Source: Beverwykella pulmonaria (taxonomy: Eukaryota > Ascomycota > Dothideomycetes > Pleosporales > Melanommataceae). From it: a stretch of DNA of 64,000 nt. Position numbers and translations under genes: made by a program. How positions within the stretch are numbered: position 1 is the stretch's first letter; the number at the start of each line of letters is the position of its first letter. The stretch spans positions 2,776,804 through 2,840,803 of the forward strand of contig BCHH01000005.1 of the NCBI GenBank assembly GCA_001599595.1. The letters run 5' to 3'. Below are positions 41,500-51,136 of the stretch, piece after piece. The notes below the pieces were generated by a model. The model did not search any database. It was not told the DNA's origin and saw nothing but the letters and a program-made list of their open reading frames with translations.

Positions 41500-42225
41500 T
41501 TGCAATCAACTTCTACACAACTTTACTCGTATCCATGGAACTCCACCTCCACTTCTGTACAAACCCGTCTGTCAAATCCAGGGCGCCCAACTACATCCCA
41601 TCTCATTATACTCGGCAATGAACTGCACAATCTCCTTTGTGATCACCTAGAAGAAGGGCCCGCAAGAACCCCTCCGTCGGGTTTACACGCTGTACCCATC
41701 CCTTGGTTGAGCGCATGTGCGGCGACTTTGAAGATGGACATCGAGACAGGTATCTTGGCCGATGGATGGGTTGGAGTACTTGAGCTCCGAGATACGTCGG
41801 GGTTGTTGAAGAGGGGCCGTGTAAGTTCTACGAGATACTCAATGCCATGGGCAAGGCTTGTGTACCTGAAAGGAGGGATAGGGAATTCGACGCAAGGGAC
41901 GCTTGGGGGAAGGTTTTCGAGATCTAGATTTTTATATTTTGTCTTAGAAACAGGTTTCCATTCGGTGAAGCTTTCGTTCGAACAAGGAATTGCCATTCCA
42001 TTTCTCGGTATTGTGAGTACTGGTCGAGACACGGCTTCTGCTGCTGTCGTAGCGTCAGAGGTTGCTTGTAGCAAACAGGGGCCCATCATCAGCTATAGCG
42101 AAGCAGGTGTCCGAATCCGACTTCCCGGCCAGGATTTTGGGCTTGAAGTTCCACAAGTCAGCAGGCCAGCCCTGTTGGGTAACACCGAGGGAAACCTCTT
42201 TCCGCTCGTGGACTCGACAAAGTAG
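41500..42225 (+). other. Unexplained 241-codon open frame
   Basis: The frame runs to a TAG at 42223-42225 and is opposed by long minus-strand frames (41643-42089 and 42055-42237). Composition looks moderately protein-like on both strands, so the coding strand cannot be decided. No domain, signal peptide or splice pattern supports it. It could be a young or decayed gene, or chance. Confidence 0.2.
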
Positions 42226-42563
42226 GGAGTCAAGCACATTGTCGTGATGTGACGAAGTAGATTGTATATATTGACTCTACAGAGGAGCTACCGAAGAAAT
42301 ATCTATAGCAGGCTAGGAGCCTACCAAGGTAGTGAAAGCAAATATAGAAATGAGTCACATGAACAAACATAGAGGTGACTCATCATAGCCCACGATCGAG
42401 GCCTAGTGCATGCCTCTCTGCTCACCTATCCGCGCGGGGGTCTTGTTAGTGTAAACTACCCTCCTAAAATTAAAGCCTTTATTATCACCTTCTTTGTTTT
42501 TGTCAGGGTTGTGAGCTAGTGCCTACTTATAGAGCTCGTTCTTCTCATTCTCAGTTAACTCAG

Positions 42564-42580
42564 GTGTCACGGAGTGACAC
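42564..42580. repeat. Perfect inverted repeat, 7-bp arms
   Basis: GTGTCAC, a 3-base spacer GGA, then GTGACAC. Confidence 0.9.
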
Positions 42581-42585
42581 TGTCA

Positions 42586-42610
42586 AGGGTACTGTATTCT
42601 ACAGTACCCT
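42586..42610. repeat. Perfect inverted repeat, 11-bp arms
   Basis: AGGGTACTGTA, a 3-base spacer TTC, then TACAGTACCCT. A related but imperfect copy (GTACTGTATTCTG) follows at 42631. All lie within 120 bases of the ATG at 42680. Confidence 0.92.
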
Positions 42611-42679
42611 CCGAACGACGAACCTGGCAAGTACTGTATTCTGCGACACAGTGCCTTACTTCATATCGAGATTGTCAAA

Positions 42680-44253
42680 ATGCTGCTGACAGAAGTCAAT
42701 TTGACCCGCCGAAGGGCCGATGTCATGTGGAGCATCAGGAACCAGATATTAGGCATACTTCCACCCTCGCATGCAGTCGGCCATGAAACGTCCTCTACGG
42801 AATACAGCGCTAGACTCGAGATAGACTGGGATCCTCTGTCTTTTGTGAGGGACCAAGAATACCAGGAGAGTCCGGACCAGGCTATCGAGCGTTGCATCAC
42901 TTTAACAGGCTGTCCAGAGGACGCGCAAGCCCTAACCACCGGGCAATATCTCGCTCAGACGTGGCCTGCCAGCGGCGCTGAAGTGATGCGGCTAGTCGCT
43001 AAGACCATACGCAACACAGGTCATCATGCTTCTAGTGAGTGAAGTGCACAGCGCTGACGAATTAGGCGAAACCTAACTCTCTATTACCTAGGCACTCTAC
43101 CAGATGGAACCGAGCTGCAGACGCACATTGACGGCGGCAAGTTCACGGTTCATGTGACTGGCATTGGTGACTCTCTCGCAGAAGTTGCGCAACAGTTCGC
43201 GTGGCTTGGTGCTGCGCTCCGCTCGTCGCCGTTCGAATCCGGAATCGCCATGTGCTCACCGGCCATCCGCAACCTTTCTCTCGAAAACACAACTCTCCAA
43301 GGGAAAACATCCGATTCAGAGCCGTTTGCTGAGATTTCTTGCATCATCGAATTTGACATACAAGAACCCTTGAGCGGCGTGCAGAGAGGGGCTGGCCACT
43401 GTTGGCACAGCATGTTCAGAAACCCGGTTATGGTGAAGGGCTATCCCATCATGGCCAAACATAAGAGTGGTCTGGGTCTTGAGATGCCTCTAAATATGAT
43501 GTCTGCATTCGCAGGATCCAATTATGTCAACAAGGTTGATGGCAAGATCTTCATCAAGGGCTTTTCGGCGATGCTGGTCGCTACTGGGGTCTCGAAGGAT
43601 CTTCTCCTCTGGCATTACTATTTCAATGCTGCAGGAGAAAGAATCTCCTACTTCGACCACGACCTGGAAATTGTTGAGGACATTAGTCTGCAACAAATTG
43701 GTGCAGCTCGTCATGTTGTGGGTTGGTGTTGTGAATGCGACTCGTACGCTGGTAAGACTTCCCCGCCTAACAAAATCTAAGGACTACACATTGACCGTCA
43801 TTAGGAGCAGAGAATGTCGCATATAGTGACGTTGATTCGGTTTATCTTCCAGAACCTCATCCCGACTATATTCAGCAGGGCGAGCCGCCACCGTTGTTGA
43901 CAGTTACTTGTGAGCTCGATGCCATGACAGCTAGCGCACAGTCAAGAGAATCAGGAGATGCCTCCGCACAGGTTGCTAGCCCGAGCTGGCAGAGCTATGA
44001 AAGCGGCTCTGGCGGAACGAGATATTCATCTACCTCAGCCTCCGCAATGGTGTCCACACCTATTGAGTCGGCCATTGACTCAGCAGCTCCCACTGCCTCC
44101 ACATCTGAAATTGGGCCCCTCACCTTGGCTTCAGCTTCACAAGTTCCACTAGATAGTACGCCCGGGGGAGGAATGCGGAAGACGAGACTAGGCGAAAAGG
44201 GACGCGGCTTGTTCCGGAAGATGAAGCAGAAACTGTCACCAAATAGAAGCTGA
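42680..44253 (+). CDS. Conserved fungal protein of unknown function
   Basis: Three exons (42680-43034, 43092-43751, 43805-44253) give 487 aa with clean splice sites. The central 250 residues carry a pattern I associate with a filamentous-fungal family of unknown role: SPFESGIAMCSP, GHCWHSMFRNPVMVKGYPIM, SGLGLEMPLNMMSAFAG, GKIFIKGFSAMLVATG and LLLWHYYFNAAGERISYFD, then ARHVVGWCCECDSYAG. In that family such regions often precede ankyrin repeats or other modules; here instead a Ser/Ala/Thr-rich tail follows and ends with a basic segment GRGLFRKMKQKLSPNRS. I see no signal peptide, membrane helix or catalytic motif. Inverted repeats lie just upstream and could affect its expression. Function not known. 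Confidence 0.85.
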
Positions 44254-44975
44254 TTTCCTAGCACGAGATTGTTTCACCATAAAAGAAGGTTCTTAGCAAA
44301 TTAGACAAGAAGGCGACGACGCGAATATAGTTTTTAGGTTGGAAGGGTCCTCAATGTTTAAAAGTAGCCATAACGTTAGCACACTTTTCATATATAATTT
44401 TAACAAAACTCAAAGCATGTGCAGATTTATAGCCACTTAAAGTCAAAATACCCTTGCACGGGTGGTTTTCCAGGACGCATGGAGGGACATTATACTTCAT
44501 CTTTTCGGTGTGGATTTAGAGAGGCTGAGCGAGGTTGTTGCTCTACTCTGGCAGGTACTACTGATTACCATGTTGAAGAGAGGCTGTTGGTGTACAATGC
44601 CATTATCCAGTCGTTGAACAATATGCTGCTTTTTCGTGTCCGAAATAAGTGTGAGGATAAAGAGCCAGTTGTCTGCAAGTATCCCTTGGTTGAGCAGCCT
44701 TAGACGAGGTTTTAGCTTATTACTCGAAAAATTTCGTGATAGAGTCTGGGCCCATGATGTTTTATTGTTATCCTAGGGCTCAGTGAGTGCGAAGAAGACA
44801 ATCTGCCGACAAGAAGTCTTTATGAGATGGACAGTGGTTTCTGGTCTTTGATGTCTGCTTGGGGTGTGCTTAGGGTCTCTCGTAGGTTCTGGGATAGTAG
44901 ACTATGGTTGTTGATAGACGATGCTGACGATACGTAGGCTTGAAAGTGGAGGAACGAAGAGGAGGGAATTGAACG
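44254..44975. other. Intergenic region upstream of the decayed protease gene
   Basis: AT-leaning sequence with one 94-codon plus-strand frame (44419-44703) that has no recognisable features. No gene called. Confidence 0.4.
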
Positions 44976-46421
44976 ATGGTGCTTGGTAAGGGGCCTTGTA
45001 GGTCCAAAGACGCCTCAAAAAAGACCCGCGCCCGCTCCAACAAGACCCCCCAAAACACCCAGAAGTCCAACGTAGAACCGCGTCTCCAAGTCCCCAATCA
45101 CAATAGTCAAAGCAAGGTAACGGAGGTAATACCGAACCATCAACAAACTTCGAGCAGCATGGATATCGAAAACTTGAAAGCCAAGCCTTCAAAGCTTGTG
45201 CTGGTTGAACCACACCACTAGCTCTGCCACCAGGAGTGGAACCTTTTCCTCTTCGCCGACCGCAGCGACGAAAACCCCATCGCCGAAACATGGGCCCAGG
45301 GCCGTGGTAGACGTCACTGGTCCGTCGACTGCGAGACCCAGGGCTGGCCAATCGACTTTATCCCAGACGGAACAGCAGAAATCAATCTTCATTAGATGAT
45401 ATATTCTAATAAACTACATCTTCCGACAACAATTTCCATGAAATGTGGTCTTCTGGATGTTCTGGCGGAATTATTAGAAGTTGAAAAGGGGTTGCGGGAA
45501 ACATTGGCGGCCCCGCATACACTCTCGTATCCGGGTGGATATGCTATCTTTAAAAAGGATCCGATGCGCTTCCCAAGGCTATCGATAAGGAGCACATAGG
45601 ACTCACAAACGCTTCGATCCTAGAAAAACCAATTCCTTAATCGGACAAAGGAAAAAAGTAGTGAAGGCTGGCTCCACGATAGCACGCTAGCGATTGGCTT
45701 CGAAATCATCTTGCGGATCGATTCGGATACGAGAAGAACCATATATCCCTCCTCTCTCCATTCATAGGTAAGAATCTGGCCGACATTGGATGTCGTGGCG
45801 GAGACGAAACTTACAGAACTCACAGGGAAGAGATCAGTTTATCAGACAGAGATTTCATCTTTTATGCCCATCAACGACGGATACCTCGAGAAGGGGCGTT
45901 CACCCTTCAAGTGGAGGATGCACGCACTGGACTCCCTTGTTATCGATTATCATGGCAGGATCTTACAAACACGATATTACGCCTCTGTCGACAAAATAAC
46001 GACAGGATCGATAAAATGCTTCATAATGCTAGATTCTGTGTAGAGGGTGTCTATCACATGGTTGAACATGCGATTTCTGGTACATACTTTCCACTCGATG
46101 TGTTTGGCGACGATCGCCCGGAGATCGACGGTAGCACATCCAACCAAAGTCGTCCACAATAATTGCTAAATCTATAACGTCGCCTGTGAACCAATAGCTT
46201 AGGAAATGGCAAAAGAACTCATTTTATATGCTGTAGACCTAAACGAGGACGGGTTGAAATTGCCGAGAAGATTCTTGGATGAGTGCCACTTCAATTCCGG
46301 GATTACACGTAAGATCATGGAATACCTCGTCCTGAGAGAGAAGAGAATGCAAGATCTGAAGCCGCTTGGACGGGTCTTGCCAATTATCCAGGCTGATCTG
46401 CCTTGGAAGAGGAACGGGTAA
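44976..46421 (+). pseudogene. Decayed Ulp1/DEN1-type cysteine protease gene
   Basis: Ulp1/DEN1 (C48) proteases process SUMO or NEDD8. Here the family motifs are in order but spread over three frames. A frame opening at ATG 44976 is broken by TAG at 45219, 45393, 45597, 45621, 45765 and 46041. It contains EGWLHDSTLAIGF, like the WLND region, then SFMPINDGYLE, like the PIN segment, and SLVIDYHGRI. The catalytic-His segment reads GGCTHW in a second frame. A third frame gives NNDRIDKMLHNARF and continues to about 46160. Near 46165 a Cys codon followed by a stop precedes IYNVACEPIA, matching the family's DCG-IYV catalytic-Cys block. A last piece, AKELILYAVDLNEDG, ends at 46421. Many stops and at least two frameshifts make a functional product very unlikely. 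Confidence 0.6.
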
Positions 46422-46561
46422 GGATTGAGTAGCAAACTGTTAGTATATAGTGTTTTGCTAGGAGCTCCTTGAAGTTAGAAAAGAACTGCTGTGTTAGTTG
46501 TTACTCAATGGTAGTGGAAGTTGCGACAGGAGAGTTTTGATTGAGCTGTTATTGCGTAGTT

Positions 46562-48164
46562 TTACTTCAACGACCAAACGCCGTTCTCTTCAGTGATCTC
46601 AATCGGCCGGTTCTCGTCCAGAGACCTTCTGCCCGCTTCCAAGATAGCTGTGGTGGCAATGGTATTTTTCAGCGTTGGCAGTGCGCGCGAATCCAGTTGA
46701 TCGAGCGTGACTTTGCCCTCGTTCAGCGAATTCACAGCATCGATAAATTTCTCGAACGAGATGTAGCCGTAGCCAATCTGACCCGCAAAATTTCCCTCTT
46801 CGTCTGGTGCATATTTCATGTAGAACCTGGCAGATATTAGTACCTATGTAGCTATTTGTTGCCCAAGTCAGACTTACGGATTGTACCAAAGCAGGCCGCC
46901 CTCGTCATCCGTGACATCGTAGCCTCGCTTCGCTTGGTTGATTCTGATCTCTCCACCACTCGCCATGTAGTGAAAATATTGGTTCGAGTGCACGCCGGCT
47001 TTTTGAGGGGCAGCCCATCCGGCTGTGTAAACACCCGTTGCTCGTTTGCTCTCGTCGCTCTTCTTGATCCAATCAACCAATAGGGTGATGGTGTCCTCGG
47101 TACCGGGCGCGCACTGCAGGTCCGTTGCGATACCCCGCGCACCCGAAGCCATCACTCGAACCGGCTTGTAGCCGGGTACCATGCTCTCGTTGATATCGAT
47201 ATGGTGGGAGTTGAGGTAATACGAGATATCGCTGTCCACACCGGCCCATGCTTTGAACGTCTCCAATTGGCTCCTAGAAGAAGGATTATCAGCTATCTTG
47301 TTCTGGGCGGAGATATCGGAGATCTCACTTCGGCTGGCTCATGTACGAGTAGAAGTAGTTGAAGTCGCCCAGCTTCGTGGCCCGGAATCGCGCATCGGCG
47401 TATGCGGGGTCGAAGCGTTTGTGGTGCTCGACGTATACGAAGACATTGTGCTTACGTGCAGCTTGGAGCAGTTGTTGGTGGTGTTCGAGGAGCTTGACCG
47501 CGGGTTTTGTGACGAGAACGTGGATTCCGCGTTCAATGGCATAGAGGGCAATTGGGTAGTGCGTCGTGTCCGGGGTGAAGATGGTGATGGCGCTGCCCTT
47601 GGGGAGCGCATCGATGGCCTCCTTGTATGCAGTGGGGTCGCTCTTCCCTTCCTTGGGGTATTCCTCGAAGGATACATCCAGTCCATTGTATGCTTCGGAA
47701 ATGTTCTTCTGCAGGTGCTCACCTGCGACGCATCAGCGATCGACATGGACATTCCGCGACGCCAGCATGAACGTACGAATTGCGGGATACTTGGACCCGG
47801 ACGTGCCCACCATGGACAGCTTGCCCACCTTTCCTCGTCGCCGCAAATCGAACAGGGTGAGGCCCACGACGCCGACCTTCTTGTCGGACTTGGACGCACC
47901 ACCTCCTACGAAGCCAGTTGTGTACTCGCCCGTACCCACCTGGCGAACGCGTCAGTCGTGATCACCGTGGCGAGGGTTGCAAGGAACAGGCGGTGTGATG
48001 GATGCAGTGAGGAACCGCTGTTCCGATTATGCATGCCACGAAGCATAATGCCCGTGAAGTGAAAAAGAAAAGAAGGCTGCGTGGAGCTCGAGCTCCAGCG
48101 ACGACACCCCTCCTCGTTCGGGTTGGTGGGGCACACTCACCATCAGAACTTCCAGAGGCGCCAT
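46562..48164 (-). CDS. gaaA: D-galacturonate reductase, GFO/IDH/MocA family (GaaA-type)
   Basis: GaaA-type enzymes reduce D-galacturonate, the main pectin sugar, to L-galactonate, the first step of the fungal pathway. Five exons (48164-48141, 47939-47777, 47722-47329, 47273-46878, 46826-46562) give 413 aa. Exon 1 encodes MAPLEVLM; exon 2 opens with the Rossmann motif [14 protein letters not shown]. The family's EKP position reads [12 protein letters not shown], followed by VEHHKRFDP, a substrate-side motif. The C-terminal half is the alpha/beta sheet domain, with [15 protein letters not shown] and [18 protein letters not shown]. Divergent gaaC begins 1.1 kb away. In Aspergillus niger gaaA and gaaC share a promoter in the same way, which supports the specific name; without it only the family would be certain. 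Confidence 0.85.
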
Positions 48165-49290
48165 GATTGCGAGTTGCTTATGGCTGCCGTGCACACGTCT
48201 CAATTGGGATGACAGTCACAGTGTCGGGCGGTGGGTCGTGGCCAGGCGTGAAGGTTTGGAGTCCAAAGTGGCAGGTAGGAAGAGCTGTCGCGCCTTCCGT
48301 CGACGCGCTGCGGTCTTTGAATCGGCGTCTGAAAGGTAGGGCTGGCCACTGACGGAGAAATAGGCCTCCACTGGCAATTGATGGAGGGGTGGCGCGGAGC
48401 TGCTAATCTGCCGTGCTCGTGCGCGGCCATGCAATAACTCGTTACCAGTCTTTCCCTTGACTGTGTTTGCCCAACTGCCACTCGTGCTGCCTCGAGCGAG
48501 CTGGGAGCGTGCATGCTTGCCGTGGTAGAGATGGGCGTGGCAGCCACGGCAGCGCAGCGTCTGCGGTGCCCGTTCTCTCTGTCTTTTTCTTGAGCGTGCC
48601 TGTGTGCCAGCCACGGCGGCGATTTGATGCCCGTTCGCCCATGGCCGTCCTCGTGGTGGAGGAGCCGTGGATGGCGTTCGTAGCAATCTTCCCCAGAGCG
48701 GCCAAGACAGGCGCCCCTGCAACCCCACGCGGCGCGCGGCGGCCTCATTCGTGGGAAATCTGTCAGCCGACGCTTCGTCTCTCTCCAACATCGAGGATCC
48801 AGGGTGCAGCGTCTCCATGCTCGACATTCACCCTACCACACAAGGCACCTCGTCCCACAACATTCGATGGCTTTAGTCACTGCCTCTAGAAAAAGGCCGC
48901 AACTCGTCCCGCTTCTCGCGCAGACGTGCCCCGAGGTCACCCACAAGCATCAATCAGCTCGCAGCCATGCATCCCGACCGCGCCCTAAGCCTTCGCTCTG
49001 TCCAACGCTGGAGTCGCCGGCGAATGGATGCCGCGCCTGGAGGGAGCTTCCAGACACAGAGCCGCGCAAACAGAAGCAAAGTGGGATGGCATTGGGCGGC
49101 GGGCTAGTCCTCTGCCTACTTTACACCGATTGCCATCCCTCTCGCTGTTATATTAAACGCTGACCGAACTTCCTTCGCCGTCCACAGTCACTTGCAGCGC
49201 TACTTCCTCTCCTCCGGCTCCCCCAGTCCTTCTTTATCCCTACGCTGGCGCCCACGAATCCACCCGTCTCCCCTCCACTCGCTACCCATC
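48165..49290. promoter_or_regulatory. Shared divergent promoter region of gaaA and gaaC
   Basis: About 1.1 kb between the two start codons. TATTAAA near 49150 may be the gaaC TATA element. I looked by eye for the galacturonate-response core CCNCCAA on both strands and found only one-mismatch versions. No coding sequence is supported; overlapping frames on both strands are GC-rich shadows. Confidence 0.6.
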
Positions 49291-50280
49291 ATGACGGGCC
49301 TCACCAACGGCGACACGAACGGCCATGCCGCAGAACGCACGCCGCTCCGGCCGGGAATCTACTCCCCAACCATGACCTTCTTCGATCCGGAGACGGAAGA
49401 AGTTGACCTCGCAGCCGTCAAGAAACACGCCGTGCGCCTGGCGGAAGCGGGTCTCGTGGGACTCGTGACCATGGGATCCAACGGAGAAGCCGTCCACCTG
49501 TCGCGGGCTGAAAAGGCCGCCATCACGCGAGCAACCCGCGAAGCCTTGGACGAGGCAGGATACCAAGACGTGCCTGTGATTGTGGGCGCCTCAGAGCAGG
49601 GCATCAAGCTTACCATCGAGCTGTGCAAAGAATCCGCCGCAGCGGGCGGCGAGTACGTTTTGATCGTGCCGCCGAGCTATTACCGCTATGCCATGGACGA
49701 CGAGGCCATCTATGAGTACTACACAAAGGTGGCGGATGGCTCGCCGCTTCCCGTCATCCTGTACAACTACCCCGGGGCGGTTGCTGGAATAGACATGGAC
49801 AGCGACCTCATCATCAAGCTGGCCAAGCACCCCAACATTGTCGGGACCAAGTTTACCTGCGGGAACACGGGAAAGCTCACACGCGTCGCTCTGGCCGTGA
49901 ATGCCGTGACTACGAAGAGCAAGGGCAGCGGATACATGGCGTTTGGCGGCATGGCCGACTTTACAGCTCAAACCGCCGCCAGTGGCGGCTCAGGCATCAT
50001 TGCCGGTGGCGCCAACGTCCTTCCTAAGACGTGCGTCAAGGTCTGGGATCTGTGGGCAGAGGGCAAGTACGACGAGGCCCTGGCGCTACAGAAAGTTCTC
50101 AGCAAGGGCGACTGGGTGCTCACCAAAGCGGCCATTCCAGGAACCAAGTCAGCCATCCAGTCCTATTACGGCTACGGCGGGCACCCGCGCAAACCGCTCA
50201 AGAGGCTGAGCAAAGAAAAAGTCGAGGCAGTGGCGGAAGGCATCCGAGAGGTCATGGAGGTGGAGAAAAGCTTATCATAG
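49291..50280 (+). CDS. gaaC: L-threo-3-deoxy-hexulosonate aldolase (GaaC/LGA1), DapA family
   Basis: This aldolase splits 2-keto-3-deoxy-L-galactonate into pyruvate and L-glyceraldehyde, the third step of fungal D-galacturonate use. It is an intronless 329-aa gene starting at ATG 49291 (MTGLTNGDTN). An in-frame extension upstream has only a TTG. The TIM-barrel dihydrodipicolinate-synthase pattern is clear: GIYSPTMTFFD (22-32), GLVTMGSNGEAVHLS (57-71), VPVIVGASEQG, VPPSYYRYAM, LYNYPGAVAGID with Tyr160, and the Schiff-base lysine in IVGTKFTCGN (Lys187). GGSGIIAGGANVLP follows. The divergent gaaA neighbour supports the galacturonate assignment over other DapA-like lyases. Confidence 0.92.
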   Translation: MTGLTNGDTNGHAAERTPLRPGIYSPTMTFFDPETEEVDLAAVKKHAVRLAEAGLVGLVTMGSNGEAVHLSRAEKAAITRATREALDEAGYQDVPVIVGASEQGIKLTIELCKESAAAGGEYVLIVPPSYYRYAMDDEAIYEYYTKVADGSPLPVILYNYPGAVAGIDMDSDLIIKLAKHPNIVGTKFTCGNTGKLTRVALAVNAVTTKSKGSGYMAFGGMADFTAQTAASGGSGIIAGGANVLPKTCVKVWDLWAEGKYDEALALQKVLSKGDWVLTKAAIPGTKSAIQSYYGYGGHPRKPLKRLSKEKVEAVAEGIREVMEVEKSLS

Positions 50281-51136
50281 TTCCGTATCTCATCGTGTTA
50301 GCATCTCTTGTCCCGATTCTGTTCGCTCCTTGTTACCGTGTCCGCCATGTTTTCCTGGGTTTACCATGTATCTCATTTGCATTCGTGATGGTCTTTAAGG
50401 GACATACACAACCCTTTGGGAGGTACCATTCTAGATTCTTGTGTCCTTGTATTGCCTTGCCGTCCGGGCTCTCCGTAATTACAATCTATCTTTTAATGAA
50501 TTGGTACTACTCTCTCGCACACGCACGCTTCAACCTGGTCTGTCTTCTCGGGTCAAAGATCCGCGCCCTCACACGACCACCTTCCGTATCGAGACCCATG
50601 CGTGGGCAGTGCGTGGTTTTACTGCTCTGAACTCATTATGTCCAGCTGTCAGCTCCATTCGAGCGTCGCCTGTCTTGAAACTGTTTGCCATGACGTCACG
50701 CAGAGTGGCTTCGCGGGTCCAAAATTGGAAGTCACGTGGGGCGAGAGAGTGGCAGTTGCAACCTCCCAAGGTTTATTCGAACCTCACCTCACCGTCTCCA
50801 CGCATCCTGCCAATCCCCAACCAGACGTCTTGACGCTGTGTCGTGGCAAACACGATTCAATGCTTCATATTGTCTTCCGCACGTCCCTAGCATTGTCATA
50901 GTTGCGCGATTTCTTCACATGCACCTCTTATATATTGTGCCCCGGGTAAGTATGGGTGAGGAATTCTGGAAGAAACGATAACGCGCGCGCTATAGCATTA
51001 ACCATGTTTGGGTATCTACTTTTTGAAAGAAACCTAATCCCGCTACTCCTCCCAGCCCCCATGTTTAAGTCGACCATTTCATCGCTAATAATCATACAGT
51101 GGGTCAAATGTCTGAAATAAAGAAGCCAAAACTTTT
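50281..51136. other. Intergenic region between convergent gaaC and the XlnR-type gene
   Basis: Two 3' flanks meet here. Frames are short and unconvincing. Confidence 0.5.

Larger units (their letters stand above)
38546..42679. other. 4-kb gene-poor region upstream of pacC and of the unknown conserved gene
   Basis: Frames are short or overlap on opposite strands. The longest is a plus-strand frame at 41500-42225 (241 codons) opposed by a minus-strand frame at 41643-42089; neither has a recognisable domain. The first kilobase is the pacC promoter. The 42230-42660 part contains AT-rich sequence and strong inverted repeats and may be a repeat-element remnant. Confidence 0.4.

Noticed and set aside
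44976..46043. Possibility that TAG is read as sense or that introns rescue the frame
   Set aside because: Other genes here end normally at TAG, for example rps12 and teaR, and no consensus splice sites flank the stops.
48165..49290. Galacturonate-response core CCNCCAA in the gaaA-gaaC promoter
   Set aside because: Only one-mismatch versions were seen on either strand by eye.
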